NCBI GenBank assembly: GCA_037954665.1
Contig: JBBMOL010000433.1
Location: forward strand, 62,001-126,000
Length of the DNA: 64,000 nucleotides
Direction of reading: 5' to 3'
DNA from: Laguncularia racemosa
Taxonomy: Eukaryota; Streptophyta; Magnoliopsida; Myrtales; Combretaceae
The position numbers and the translations under genes are program-made. Positions 11,036 to 22,330 of the stretch are shown piece by piece. Each line of letters begins with the position of its first letter. Within the stretch, counting starts at the first letter, position 1. A model generated the notes under the pieces. It saw only the letters and a program-made list of their open reading frames with translations, did no database searches and had not been told where the DNA came from.

Positions 11036-11738
11036 TCCCTTTAGGATTAAAATGACTAGAAAATTACAACTATGCCACTATAGGGTGGCCGATCCTAAAA
11101 CGCAAAAATACAACCAAATAAAATGTCCCAAAAACTTACAAAATAAATAGTTCCAAGAAAATAAAAAATAAATAAAATTAGTTTTCAACATGCCGATTCT
11201 TCAAGGTTATTGGATATGAGTCCTATTGAGGTTCCCAAATCACTCAATAGTGTAGGTGATTTGGCACCCTATAGAACCAATAAGTGTACCTATTTGAATG
11301 CACAATAATTATATGATGAAAAGGTAGAAATCAAGTTAGCATCCTCAAGATTAGGTTACTTATGAAAGATTCTCAAAACTAAGTTTTGTAAGCCCTTAGC
11401 CGGGCCCAGGTGATTGGTCTTGTGGGAATTTGATTCCTATCATATTACTAGTGTGTAATATCTAGTGATAATAGGTTGATTTTATATACATATTGTTTCA
11501 CGCCAATTTAAGGTTCATGTTACTAGGATTACAAACCAATTTTAGAGATTGGAATTATATTTTATATGTAATTTTATTGGTATTGGAATTCCTTTGTAAT
11601 ACATCGAAATTGGGTTCATGCTATTGAGATTTGTTCATCCTTGATTTACACCAATTTTAAGTACATTTGAGCATTTTTAGATTGATTAATCATTTGGATT
11701 GAGTTCATGTGTTTGAATTATTTAGGCACATTACATTC

Positions 11739-12354
11739 GATGGAAGATTTAAATCACATAGAACGATGAAGAACCCATTTAAGCCCGCCATAAAAGTTGG
11801 TAACTTACCCTTTTGAAACAGCCTCAAAGCTAACGTCGTAGAAGATAAGCCGGCTACCAAGGTCGATGACTTTGCCTCCAAGGCTAGCCATCAAGGTCGG
11901 TAGTGTACAACACTAAGGTTGACAACCTTCGTTCCCTAAGCCAACAACCTTCCTTCTTTTAAAGCTGGCGACCTTCTTTACCAAAGTTAGCAACTTAAGT
12001 ACTTAAGTCGGTTTAATTTGTAGCTTTTCGAATGTTGTTTTCCTTTTCTTATAAATAGGTTTGCAATGTAAGAATTTGCAGAATTTTAAATGTTTGAGAA
12101 ATTACATTATGAAGTTTATTTTTCATTGTACTCTTATCAATCCGTTGGATTATGGCAAGTGGTGGTATTGGATTGTTATGCGTTATATCAACAACTCCTT
12201 ACTAAGACTACTCTTTTGTTGGTGCATCATAACTAGTAAGGGTTTAGGTTTATCTTTTGCTATTTTTTGTTAATTTGATTGTTACATTCGATTATTGTGG
12301 ATTGTTGCCTAGAAACTGGAATTATCGAATTATATAATCATTTGAGACACATCA
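11739..12354 (+). repeat. 5' LTR of C2, main part
   Basis: Continues the LTR after the CATTC duplication: GATGGAAGATTTAAATCACA, a U3 array of GCCGGC/CTTCCTT-type repeats, the perfect 16-bp palindrome ACTTAAGTACTTAAGT (about 11993-12008), TATAAATAG near 12050, and the end ACACATCA at 12354. Confidence 0.8.
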
Positions 12355-12359
12355 TCTTT

Positions 12360-12371
12360 TGGTATTAAAGC
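12360..12371 (+). other. Primer-binding site of C2, degraded
   Basis: TGGTATTAAAGC: two changes from the initiator-Met complement TGGTATCAGAGC, five bases after the LTR end. Confidence 0.7.
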
Positions 12372-12824
12372 TCAGATTGAGAATAGGGATTGTGACTATT
12401 AGAATTCCTTTGACAAATTAGGGCTCTTGAGATTGTGAAATTGTACTATGGTAGAATTGTGATCAAATTGAGGTTGTACATAGATTGCCAAATTAGGTTG
12501 TGTTGTTGCTGTGCGATTCAATTTAGGTTTGTTCGTGGAATTCATATCCAATTGAAATTAGGGTTTTCTTCATTGTTATTATTATGGGTTGTGCGATACT
12601 ATTGTCGTGGGTTGTGGATTTTATTGTTGGATTGATAAATAGAATCAAGGTTGGTTATTGTTGTTGTTGTTTGTGTATTTTGGTTATATTGCCATTGTGC
12701 TGGGTTCTTTTTTTTAACTGAGGATCGAATGGAGGTTGTAATTGAGATTGTGCCGATTGGGGATTATTGTAGTGTGTGTTTGTGACTTGTGGATTTTGTA
12801 TTGAGATTACAATTTCTGTTGATT

Positions 12825-14160
12825 ATGTTAAACGATAGTGTTAATGGTGGAATTGGGAATGAAGCTAATAGTCAAGTTAGAAGAAGAGTTAGGGTCGTCG
12901 TGCTACAGGTGGAAGAACTTTAGAAGAACAATTATAGGATTTAACCACTATGGTTGCTAACCTAGCCACTGGGGTTGATTAGATCACCTTACCCCAACAA
13001 CCAATGGCAAATCCACAGGTACCCCCACATTGGGTAACCCTTAATGCTGTGGCTAGGGAAGGAGCTTTAGGAGGAAACATTGACAGGTAGCTTAGAAGAG
13101 AGTATCATGCTTACAAGGAGGAAAGAGATGACAACTTTGGGGATGAAATTTTATCTTAACCGTGAGTTCAGAGCGCCTAGGGGTTTGGAATATGTTAAAT
13201 TGCAGATGCCTTCATTTGTTGGAAGGGGATCTGTAAAGGATTATCTTGACTAGGAAGATAAGGTGGACGGGCTCTTTGAATGTTACGAAATTAATGACCA
13301 TACTCGAGTTCATCTATCAACAATCAAGTTTACAAGATATACTGCTTTGTGGTGGAAGAACCTTATAGCTAGTAGGAGGAGAGATGGTGATGTTGAGATT
13401 CATACTTAGCAGGAAATGAAATGGGTGCTGAGGAAGAGATTTGTTCTAGAGCATTATAAGCATGAACTATTCATGTGTCTCCAGACCTTGAGACAGGGCT
13501 GTAAAACTGTGGATGAATATGTTTAAGAATTTGAGGCTCTCATGATTCATTGTAGAACCGTTGAACATCCTGAGCAAAATATGGCACGATTTGTGCCAGG
13601 ATTGAAATATGAGATTGCCTATATAGTGGAGCTACAACGGTATGACACACTTGAAGAGGCTATCCAGTTGGCTTTAAAAGTTGAGACACGAAGGCACTCT
13701 AATCCATGCAGATCATTGAGTAATAGGTATAGATCTGCTACTCAACTATATGGGTTAGATAGTCAGTAGGTTGAAAAGTAAGGAATTGATAAGACTATCA
13801 AAGTGAATGCAACTGTTACTGATATTGGAAGGGAGAAGAAAAGTTCTAAAAAGGGGAAAGCAGTTGCTAAGGCAGACATAAAACAAATAGTACCAGGGTC
13901 ATTAGGTGGGAAGATTTGTCAAACCCAATGCTCCAAATGCATGGACTTTAGACATATGGCTGCTTAGTGTCCCAACAAAAGGGTGATGACTGCTATGGTG
14001 ATAGAAAGTCAGGATGGCAAGGAAGAGGTATTTAAGCCAACCAATTTATGAACAACGCTAAAGGAATATTATGAGGATCTTGATGCAGAGGTACATGAGG
14101 AGAAGGGCAATGATGAATATCTAGCTATTAATGTGCTGCGTAGGGTAATGACTACATCTC
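12825..14160 (+). pseudogene. gag of C2, broken
   Basis: Starts ATGTTAAACGATAGTG, matching the C3 gag start at 63559. Recognisable pieces across frames are ERDDNFG, GLEYVKLQMPSF, DKVDGLFECYEINDHTRV, LWWKNLI, LRKRFVLEHYKHELF, MARFVPGLKYEIAYIVELQRYDTLEEAIQLALKVE (13560-13690) and a zinc knuckle CSKCMDFRHMAA followed by TAG then CPNKRVM near 13931-13980. Multiple frameshifts and stops, mostly TAG. Same role and family as the B1 gag. Confidence 0.8.
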
Positions 14161-14575
14161 TAGATATTGAGGACGTACAGAGGGAAACCTATTCCATATT
14201 CCCTCTAGGATCCAAGGTAATCTTTGTACTCTTCTTATTGATGGCGGTAGTTGCACCAGTGTTATAGCTGCTACCTTAGTGAATAAACTGCAACTAGTCA
14301 CTACACCTTATCATAAGCCCTATAAATTACATTGGTTAAGTGAACGAGACAGTTTGCATGTCACATAGAGGGTTAATGTTCCAATCAACATAGGAAAAAG
14401 TTGATTACAATGTTTTCTCTATCAGCACATCATATATATTACTAAGTAGGCCTTGGTTATTTGATAGGAGAGTGCTGCATGATGGGTTTAGAAACACATA
14501 TGTGTTTTAGAAGGATGGTGAATGGGTTGTTTTGAATCCTATGTCACCAATTGAGGTGCATGAAGCCTAGGAGCA
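14161..14575 (+). pseudogene. Protease of C2, broken
   Basis: Fragments IDGGSCTSVIAATLVNKLQLVTT, YKLHWLSERDSLHVT, SRPWLFDRRVLHDGFRNTYVF and PIEVHE appear in the same order as in B1. The active-site IDGGS is preserved, but frameshifts (near 14180 and 14400) and a TAG interrupt it. Downstream, 14576-14819 keeps integrase-tail-like words (DKKHRQTKVFNPDDF), suggesting an internal deletion of RT and integrase rather than an original absence. Confidence 0.75.
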
Positions 14576-14819
14576 AATCAACAAAGCCACTAAAAGGAAG
14601 TCTTTATTAGCAAGGCAAAAGAAACTAGGAGATAAACTGAATAGAGTGGAACAATCATAGGAAATTTAGAAGTCTTTAGGGCAGCCACAACGTTGGGATA
14701 AGAAACATAGGCAGACTAAGGTTTTCAATCCAGATGACTTTCAGGCATTTTCATTCAAAACCGAAGAAATATCATATTTGAAGGCAAATCTTCCATAAGT
14801 CCAAGAAGATGATGGGAAT

Positions 14820-15406
14820 CAAATCACGCTACTTACAAAGTCATTCGGTGGAAGATTCAAATCACATAGATCGACGAAGAACCCATTTAGGCTGGCCATA
14901 AAAGCTAGCGGCTTACCCTTTTAGAGTAGCCTCAAAGCCGGCGGTGTAGAAGATAAGCTGACCACTAAGGCTAGTGGCCTTCCCTCCTTAAGCCAACAAC
15001 CTTCCTTCTTCAAAAGCCGGCGACGTTCTTTTCTAAAGCCAGTGGCTTATGTACTTAAGCCGGTTTAATTTGTGGCTTTTCAAATGTTGTTTTCCTTTTC
15101 CTATAAATAAGTTTGCAATGTAAGAATTTGGGGACTTTTGAACATTTGAGAAATTACATTGTGAAGTTTTTTCTTCATTTTATGCTAATCAATTCGTTGG
15201 ATTGTAGCAAGTGACGATATTGGATTGTTGTATGTCATATCAACAACTTTGTACTAGGACTACTCTCTTGTTGGTGTGTTATATCCGGTAAAGGTTTAGG
15301 TTTATCTTTCGTTATTATTTGTTAATTTGATTGTTAGATTTGATTATTGTAGATTGTCACCTAGTAACTAGAATTATCAGATTATCTAATCATTTGCAAC
15401 ATATCA
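14820..15406 (+). repeat. 3' LTR of C2
   Basis: Follows the purine-rich CCAAGAAGA. Starts TGATGGGAATCAAATCACG and ends ACATATCA. Contains AAGCCGGCG/CTTCCTTC repeats, GTACTTAAGCCGG and TATAAATAAG near 15103. TSD TGTCA follows. Confidence 0.85.
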
Positions 15407-15411
15407 TGTCA

Positions 15412-15531
15412 AGTTCTCATGTAGCTTTCTGTAAACCTTTAATGCGACATGATTTTTTAGCATGGCCATATTTGGGTCGTGTCTAGCTTCAACACTTCAG
15501 ACTTCTTCTATTTGTCTCCAAATTAGATTCA
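15412..15531 (-). repeat. Athila-D 3' LTR, middle piece
   Basis: Lies between the C2 and CRM insertions. It matches 28742-28861 in the other Athila-D LTR. The motif CATGGCCATA...GTCGTGTC is a decayed form of the ACACGG/CGTGT array of the younger Athila. Confidence 0.75.
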
Positions 15532-15536
15532 TTTTC

Positions 15537-16305
15537 TGACACGAACCATGCCTACATGTGACGAAACCCAATACCAATACGTTTAGAATTGCAGCCCAAG
15601 ATACCCAAACAATCGAGTCGAACCACGACCTGTTACCTATAAGTGAGGCAAGAACCTTGGTATATTCTGTTGACACTACAATCGGGATGAAAGACCGATT
15701 GATAAGTCGGGATGAACGCCACGAAAGAAATCTGATAAGTTTAAGAGAAGTTCTTTAGAGAACCAAGAGAGGAATTCTCCCAAAATGTGTTATTCAACCT
15801 TATATGTGTGTTCTATGTTCTATTCTCAACCGTAGAAGCTTATATTAGGGTTTACAACTCGTAATAATAAAAGCCCAAAACGACATAACATCATAAAGTC
15901 GCGGAAAAATAACAAACAGGGAATAAAAACTGGCAGCGTAGGAGCCGGCGTAGTAGCCGGCGTAGGATGTACGCCGGGTATAAAGGCCGGTGGCATAGTA
16001 AGCCAGCGTAGTCCTTTTGTCGCGCGCAGATGGTAACGCCGGGTCAAGGCCGACAGTGTTTACGCCAGCGTTGTCAAGGTTGGTAGCTTTGACCTCCTAT
16101 GCTTTGATCTCCTTGAATGACTTGTACAAATGCAAGTGCATTCTCATGGTTGCTCTAATCCTTTCCGGCTTCTTGGACATCCTTTATCAACCCGTTAAGT
16201 GCTTCCTTGAATCGTTTCGCTCGAGCTCTTGTGATCGGTCCAAGTGGAACTTCAAGAGGATCCACATTCCATCTTCTGGCTTGGCTCCCATCATGGCTCT
16301 CATCA
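15537..16305 (-). repeat. 3' LTR of the minus CRM-like element
   Basis: 769 bp. On the minus strand it runs from TGATGAGAGCCATGATGG to GGTTCGTGTCA. It has GCCGGCGTA-type repeats and one 12-bp repeat more than the other LTR. Confidence 0.9.
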
Positions 16306-17742
16306 TTCCCCTCCTCTTGAAAGGATTTGTCCTCAAATCGCCGCCTACATCAAAAGGACTTAGATCAGTAACATTAAAAGTAGCACATACTTGATACTCA
16401 CCTGGAAAATCTATCTTGTACGCATTATCATTGATGCGCTCAATAATTTGAAATGGTCCATCGCCTCTAGGAAGTAATTTAGATCGACGCTGCACAGGAA
16501 ACCGCTCTTTGCGCATGTGAACCCAAACCCAGTCTCTCGGTTCAAAGATAGCTTGTCGATGACCCTGTTGGCTTGTTTCACATACTGCTCTGTTCTTTGC
16601 TCAATGTTTAGCCTTGCCTTCTCATGGATCTGTGTAACAAATTCTGCTTTCTTCTTGCCATCTAAATTAACATACTCAGCAATAGGTAAAGGTGATAAAT
16701 CCAAATGAGTTAGTGGATTAAAACCATACACAATTTCAAAAGGAGTAAACTTAGTAGCAGAATGCATTGTGCGATTATAGGCAAATTTAACATGTGGCAA
16801 ACAATCCTCCCAACTTTTAATGTTCTTTTTAATGACTGCCCTTAACAAAGTAGATAAAGTTCGATTTACTACCTCAGTTTGACCATCAGTTTGTGGATGA
16901 TAAGTAGTAGAAAACAATATCTTAGTTCCTAACTTAGCCCATAGGGTCTTCTAGAAGTAGCCCAAAAACTTAGCATCTCTATCCAATACGATTGTCCTAG
17001 GCATACCATGCAATCTCACAACTTCCCTAAAGAACAAATTAGCAATATTGCAAGCATCATCTGTTTTGTCACAAGGAATGAAATGTGCCATCTTAGAAAA
17101 TCTATCTACGACTACAAAAATAGAGTCTCGACCATGCCTAGACCTAGGTAATCCTAACACAAAATCCAAGGAAATATCTACCCAAGGCTCATGAGGAATG
17201 GGAAGTGGGGTATAAATCCAATGAGGTTGGACTCTAGATTTTGCTTGCTTATAAGTGACACATTGCTCACAAATCCTCTCAACATTTCGTTTCATGTGAG
17301 GCCAATAGAAGTGTTCCTGCAATACCCCTAAGGTTTTAGCTACTCTAAAATGTCCCATTAAACCTCCCCCATGAGACTCCTTCACTAATAATTCTCTTAA
17401 AGAACAGTTTGGAATGCAAAGTTTATTTTCCCTAAACAAGAATCCTTCATGCTTATAAAATTTTCCATGACCACTCTTCTCATAATGCACATACTCTTCA
17501 CAAAAATCTCGATCAGCAACATACAATTCCTTAATGTGCTCAAAACCAAGCAGTTTAGAACTAAGAGTAGAGATAAGCGCATACCTTCTAGAAAGTGCAT
17601 TAGCAACAACATTCTCTTTACCTTGCTTGTAGTGGATGACATAGGGAAATGTTTCGATGAACTCCACCCAACGAGCATGCCTTTTATTTAGCTTGTGTTG
17701 TCCCTTCAAGTACTTCAAGGATTCATGATCAGTGTGGATCAC
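16190..17742 (-). pseudogene. Integrase of the minus CRM-like element
   Basis: Frame 17742-16951 holds the end of RNase H (VIHTDHESLKYLKGQHK), the HHCC zinc domain (ESHGGGLMGHF ... ERICEQC) and the core with catalytic Asp in VDISLDFV, Asp in VLDRDAKF and Glu in GQTEVVNRTL. A TGG-to-TAG stop lies at about 16950 (YF stop KTLW). The next frame carries LPHVKFAYNRTMHS and FEIVYGFNPL; after a frameshift near 16510 comes the GPF/Y-like LLPRGDGPFQIIERINDNAYKIDFPGEYQVCATFNVTDLSPFDVG. The tail enters the 3' LTR. All catalytic residues remain but the protein is interrupted. Confidence 0.9.
16306..16320 (-). other. Polypurine tract
   Basis: Minus strand TCAAGAGGAGGGGAA directly before the 3' LTR; primes plus-strand DNA synthesis. 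Confidence 0.8.
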
Positions 17743-19155
17743 GAACTCTTTTGGCTAAAGATAGTGTTGCCAAGTCTCCAGCGCTCGAACCAATGCATAT
17801 AACTCCTTGTCATAAGTAGGGTAGTTCAGGGTTGCCCCACTTAGCTTCTCGCTAAAGAATGCAATTGGTCTTCTCTCCTAAATGAGCACTGCTCCAATAC
17901 CTATTCCTAAAGCATCACACTCAATTTCAAAAGTTTTAGAGAAATTAGGTAAAGCAAGTAATGGCGCATGAGTCATCTTATTTTTAAGCGTTTGAAAGGC
18001 CTTCTCTTGTTGCTCTCCCCATCTGAACCCCCACGTTCTTCTTGATTACCTCAGTAAGTGGTGCTGCAATGGTGTTGAAATCCTTCACAAACCTCCTGTA
18101 AAAGCTCGCTAGTCTATGGAAACTCCGCACATTACTTACATTAGTTGGACTAGGCCATTCTTGGATTGCACGAATCTTTTCTTCATCAACCTATATTCCC
18201 TGTGCACTAATAATAAAACCAAGAAACACAAGTTTGTCTGTGCAAAAAGTGCACTTTTTGAGGTTAGCATATAATTGCTTCTTTCGAAGAACTTCTAAAA
18301 CGTCTCTCAAGTGAGATATATTGTCTTCCAAACTCTTGTTGTAAATGAGGATATCATCAAAATAGACAACCACAAATTTGCCAATAAAAGTCCTCAAAAC
18401 ATGGTTCATAAGTCTCATAAAAGTACTAGGTGCATTAGTTAAACCGAAAGGCATTACTAACCACTCATATAATCCATATTTTGTTTTAAATGTGGTTTTC
18501 CATTCATCACCTTCTTTCATTCTAATTTGGTGATATCCGCTTTTCAAATCAATTTTGGAAAAGACACTAGACCCATGTAACTCATCTAACATGTCATCTA
18601 AGTAAGGAATGGGATGACGATACTTTACCGTGATGTTGTGGATGGCGCGGCAATCAACACACATTCTCCATGACCCATCCTTCTTAGGCACCAAAATCAC
18701 AGGCACTGCACATGGGCTCATGCTTTCTCTCATGTACCCCTTCTCCATTAATTCACTGACCTGCCTTTGGAGTTCCTTTGTCTCCTCTGGATTGCTCCTA
18801 TAATCTGGTTTGTTTGGAATAGATGCTTTGGGTACAAGGTCGATCTGGTGCTCAATACCATGAATAGGTGGTAACCCCTTTAGAATCTCCTCAGGGAAGA
18901 CGTCTTCAAAGTCCTGCACAATAGACACAACCACACTAGGCAAAGAGTTAAAAAGTTTGTTAGTATTCAAACAAGTTTCCTTAAAAACTAGCAACAACAT
19001 AGGTTGCTTCATCACTAACGCTCCCCTCACTACACTTGCTCTTACCACACAACTCACCTTTTGCAAGGCTGCACTCTCCTTTTCACTCACCACCAAAGTT
19101 GATCCCCCTTCAACTTGGTCTCTCACACTCTTTCCAGCCTTCCTCTCTTTTTCCT
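17743..19155 (-). pseudogene. Reverse transcriptase and RNase H, minus CRM-like element
   Basis: RT motifs are complete in 19126-18191: LMEKGYMRESMSPCAVPVIL, VPKKDGSWRMCVDCRAI, FSKIDLKSGYHQI, MPFGLTNAPSTFMRLM and the active site YFDDILIYN, then KCTFCTDKLVFLGFI. A CAG-to-TAG stop at about 18190 (GIQVDEEK), one extra base in a C5 run at 18028-18032 (plus strand) and two more TAG stops break the connection and RNase H regions. It would copy element RNA into DNA and remove the RNA strand. RT itself has its catalytic residues. Confidence 0.9.
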
Positions 19156-19279
19156 TTTGATATCGACTTTTGTGTTCCTTTTATTTTTTGATGTCTTTTG
19201 CTCTCTCACTCTCCCTCTATTTTTCACTCACCTTATATTTTGCAAAAGATTGTTGTAGCTGCAACTGATCCTCATACAC

Positions 19280-19840
19280 CTATTTAGGTGTTAAGGGTTT
19301 AATATTAAAGCTTTTGCCCTGGTGAACAAGTGTATACTTGTTAGAAAAGCCATCATGAACAACCTTCCTATCAAACTGCCATGGCTTCCCCAACAACACA
19401 TGATACACTTGCATCGGCACTACATCGCATAACACCTCATCCTCATACCTACCGATGCGAAAGGCAATCAAGGCTTGCTTACTCACCTTAGTCTCGCCAC
19501 TATCACTCAGCCACTACAATTTATATGGACTAGGGTGTTTAGTATTCTTGAGTCCCAGCCTCTCGACAATGAAAGTACTCACCCATTAGTGCAACTGCCC
19601 CTATCAATGATCAAACTGCAAATATGATCACCTAGATAACATCTAGTATGAAAGATATTCTCTCGTTGCACCTCCTCTTCTTCCTTCACCTGCACATTGA
19701 AAGCTCGCTTCACTACTGCCACTAACTTCCCTACTGCAGTCTCCTCATCATCACTAGCGTCCTCTAATGGAGGCATATCATCCTCTTCACTATCCCCCTC
19801 AGTCTCATACTCACCATCATCACGCAGAATCATAACACGC
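19280..19840 (-). pseudogene. Protease of the minus CRM-like element
   Basis: 19833-19579 gives ENIFHTRCYLGDHICSLIIDRGSCTN; the active-site DGG has become DRG, which should abolish activity. A frameshift near 19578 separates it from SKQALIAFRIGRYEDEVLCDVVPMQVYHVLLGKPWQFDRKVVHDGF (19486-19280). The upstream acidic linker (EGDSEEDDMPPLEDASDDEE) joins it to gag. Confidence 0.85.
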
Positions 19841-19849
19841 CTATTCAGA

Positions 19850-20907
19850 CATTGACTAGCAATATAGCCTCTGCCTTAGTATTTAAAACATTTAATGTCA
19901 CGATTTCTAGGAGTAGAAGAATCGGGTTTACCTTGGTTACCAAGAGTAGAACCCACTTGCTTCTGCTCTCCTTTTGGCTTGGTGGGTACAAACTTTTCTT
20001 CCTTCTTCCATTGATTAGTCTTCCAAGTGGATGAACCAGCACCCTGTTGAAACCGTGCAGTACTACTACCTTTTCTCCTGTGTTGGTTCTTAACCTTTAT
20101 AGCCATATGAACCATATCTTCCAATTCCACATAATGCTGCAATTCTACTACATTTTGTATCTCCCTATTCAACCCAGCAAGAAACCTAGCCATTGTATCC
20201 TTTTTATCCTCCTCAACATTTGCTCTAATCATAGTAACCTCCATCTCCTTAAAATACTTATCCACACTTCGGCTTCCCTGCTTAAAAGTTTGCAATTTGT
20301 TGTGCAATTCACAATAGTAATACGCAGGCACAAACCGCTTCTTCATCTCTTCCCAAGACTCAATAGGTGGTTCGCCATTCCTTCTTCTATTCAACATCAG
20401 TTGATCCCACCACACTATGGCATAATCTGAAAACTCAATGGTAGCAAGCTTCACTTTCTTTCTCCCACTATAATTGTGACAATCAAACACTATCTCTACC
20501 TTCTTTTCCCACTTTAAGAACGCCTCGAGATCATTCTTCCCTTGGAAAGGAGGAATCTTCATCTTTATACTACTCAATTGATTATCCTCTCTATTCCTAT
20601 CTCCTCTATCTTCCTAATCCCTAGTTCCTCTATTCCTACCACCGTAACCTCTATAACTCCCCACAAAAGGTTCATCAAATTCATCATCAGACATTTCATC
20701 TCCACCCTTTTGTACTCTCCTAGAACAACTCTCCCTCTTACGCCCTTGGAAGACGTTTTTAGATTTCTCTAGTTTTTGCTCCACCGTCTCATGAATTTGT
20801 TCCATGCCCTCCTGAAACATCCTCTTCATCTCACTCCTCAATGCTTCAATCACTAACCTAGCATCAAACCTTCCCCTCTCACCCTTAAGAGAATGTTGCC
20901 TCGACAT
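19850..20907 (-). pseudogene. gag of the minus CRM-like element
   Basis: Starts at ATG 20907 (MSRQHSLKGERGRFDARLV). Order: coiled-coil-like N-terminus (EMKRMFQEGMEQIHETVEQ), RG/RN-rich basic stretch, SIKMKIPPFQGKNDLEAFLKWEKKVE, VKLATIEFSDYAIVWWDQL, RFVPAYYYCELHNKLQ, RANVEEDKKDTMARFLAGLNREIQNVVELQ. The zinc knuckle is damaged: second Cys to Tyr and Gln to stop (CFKY then TAA). A TGG-to-TAG stop lies near 20613. Relative to the plus copy it lacks four codons at EEMKKRF. Confidence 0.88.
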
Positions 20908-20912
20908 AGTTC

Positions 20913-21357
20913 CTGTAGTAAAAGGTTAGTACTAACACAAATATATATATGATTAAGCCTCACGATTCACTCCCTTACGCGTTTCACTCAAAGGATGATA
21001 TCCCACAGTCACTCGTGTATTCTCACAAGCAATGATGATATCAACTCACTAATTCCTCTTCTCAATTCTCTTGGAACTAAACCAATCTACACCAATCCCT
21101 TCCATAGAATTCAAAACAACTCTAGGGGCTCAAAATTTTCCTCTTTTTCTTTCCTTTTTGTTGCCTTTGTTTTGTTCTTGTTCACATTCTCTTTTTTTTT
21201 GTCGTGATTTTTTTTTTCTGTTCTTGTTTTTGTTTGTAATAAAATTAATAGGATGCACTACACTCTCTAGAAAACAATTAACACTATGAACTTGGCTATG
21301 AAGCTATGACAACATGAAACTTGATATGAAAGATTGAAGTTAGGGTTTTGATGTTAC
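20913..21357 (-). other. Probable leader intron before gag
   Basis: On the minus strand, donor GAGGAAG/GTAACATC shortly after the PBS and acceptor TTTTACTACAG/GAACTATG seven bases before the gag ATG. A branch-like TACTAAC sits within GTTAGTACTAAC just upstream. The same arrangement occurs in the plus copy. Inferred from sequence only. Confidence 0.45.
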
Positions 21358-21392
21358 CTTCCTCAAACCGAGCTAATGTTTAACAAACCTAG

Positions 21393-21404
21393 GCTCTGAT
21401 ACCA
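21393..21404 (-). other. Primer-binding site, initiator tRNA-Met
   Basis: Minus strand TGGTATCAGAGC, three bases after the 5' LTR end. Confidence 0.88.
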
Positions 21405-21407
21405 AAC

Positions 21408-22164
21408 TGATATGAACCACGCCCACGTGTGATGAAACCCAATACCAATACGTTCGAAATTGCAACCCAAGATACCCAAACAATCGAGTGGAACCGTGAC
21501 CCGTTTCCTATAAGTGAGGCAAGAACCTTGGTATATTCTGTTGACGCCATAATCGAGATGAAAGACCGATTGATAAGTCGGGATAAACGCCACAGAGGAA
21601 ATCCAATAAGTTCGAGAGAAGTTCTTTAGAGAACCAAGAGAGGAATTCTCTCAAAATGTGTTATTCAACCTTGTATGTGTGTTCTATGTTCTATTGTCAA
21701 CCCTAGAAGCTTATATTAGGGTTTACAACTCATAATAATAAAAGCCCAAAACGACATAACATCATAAAGTCGCGGAAAAATAACAAACAGGGAATAAAAA
21801 CCGGCAGCGTAGGAGCCGGCGTAGGATGTATGCCGGGTATAAAGGCTAGCGGCGTAGTAAGCCGGCATAGTCCTTCTGTCGCGTGCGGATGGCAACGCCG
21901 GGTTAAGGTCGGCAGTGTTTATGCCAGCATTGTCAAGGTTGGCAGCTTTGACCTCCTATGCTTTGATCTCCTTGAATGACTTGTACAAATGCAAGTGCAT
22001 TCTCATGGTTGCTCCAATCCTTTCTGGCTTCTTGGACATCCTTTATCAACCCGTTAAGTGCTTCCTTGAATCGTTTCGCTTGAGCTCTTGTGATCGGTCA
22101 AGGTGGCACTTCAAGAGGATCCACATTCCATCTTCTGGCTTGGCTCCCATCATGGCTCTCATCA
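21408..22164 (-). repeat. 5' LTR of the minus CRM-like element
   Basis: 757 bp. On the minus strand it runs from TGATGAGAGCCATGATGG to GGTTCATATCA. The promoter region has AACCCTA and TAGGGTT arms around TATAAGCTTC (near 21700-21724). Confidence 0.9.
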
Positions 22165-22169
22165 TTTTC

Positions 22170-22311
22170 TTCCTTATTAATTAAATTTTCCATTAAAACC
22201 TTAAAATCTAAATATTACTCAATTAAAGTTCACATTCCCAAAAACATGCCAAAATTTAAAGGAAAACATGTTCAATTTTACTTAATATGTAAATCTATTG
22301 AGCACTTATCA
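22170..22311 (-). repeat. Athila-D 3' LTR, terminal piece
   Basis: Resumes after the TTTTC duplication and ends GAGCACTTATCA on the plus strand (TGATAAGTGCTC on the minus). It parallels 28867-29011. Confidence 0.78.
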
Positions 22312-22330
22312 AACTTCTCCACACGTAAGC
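22312..22330 (-). other. Polypurine tract of Athila-D
   Basis: Minus strand CTTACGTGTGGAGAAGTT before TGATAAG; it corresponds to the GTGTGGGGAAATT tract of the younger Athila at 36610. Confidence 0.7.

Larger units (their letters stand above)
10293..11442 (-). mobile_element. Solo LTR, B-prime/A-like, with two extra 3'-end units
   Basis: Minus-strand start TGATAGGAATCAAATTCCC at 11442. Perfect TSD TATTA at 10288-10292 and 11443-11447. LTR-end-like boundaries occur at 10617, 10469 and 10293, so two PBS-leader units (148 and 176 bp) are appended to its U5 end. Confidence 0.85.
4280..11733 (+). mobile_element. Solo LTR, family B-prime, hosting three insertions
   Basis: Starts TAATAGGAACTAG (TG mutated to TA) and ends AGGCACATTA (CA mutated). 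Perfect TSD CATTC at 4275-4279 and 11734-11738. Its own sequence is 4280-4523, 5897-6166, 10197-10292 and 11448-11733, close to 900 bp in total. It holds a solo LTR (4524-5891), element B1 (6167-10191) and another solo LTR (10293-11442). Confidence 0.85.
4243..15406 (+). mobile_element. Element C2: C-family gag-protease retrotransposon
   Basis: Perfect TSD TGTCA at 4238-4242 and 15407-15411. The 5' LTR is 4243-4279 plus 11739-12354, because a solo LTR entered it. The internal region (about 2.46 kb) encodes decayed gag and protease only. The 3' LTR is 14820-15406. The target was the 3' LTR of Athila-D; the equivalent unoccupied sequence lies near 28737 in the other LTR of that element. Confidence 0.88.
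15537..22164 (-). mobile_element. CRM-like chromovirus, minus strand, near full length
   Basis: 6628 bp with perfect TSD TTTTC at 15532-15536 and 22165-22169. On the minus strand: 5' LTR, PBS, probable leader intron, gag, protease, RT, RNase H, integrase, PPT and 3' LTR. The unoccupied target is visible in the paralogous Athila-D LTR at 28862-28866. CRM-like is inferred from the gag, the FHTRC...DGGSCTN protease type and the pol tail that runs into the LTR. No functional frame survives. Confidence 0.9.

Noticed and set aside
12051..12635. Small plus-strand open frames at 12061-12273 and 12435-12635
   Set aside because: They lie in the C2 LTR and leader; no conservation at protein level with C3.
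18191..19126. Functional reverse transcriptase gene
   Set aside because: RT motifs including YFDD are intact, but the frame is cut by TAG and a frameshift before RNase H and lacks an intact upstream gag-protease; annotated as pseudogene.
21391..21407. Possible tRNA gene fragment (GCTCTGATACCA)
   Set aside because: It is a retroelement primer-binding site next to an LTR; no tRNA body is present. The same applies to the tRNA-Asp match at 42794.
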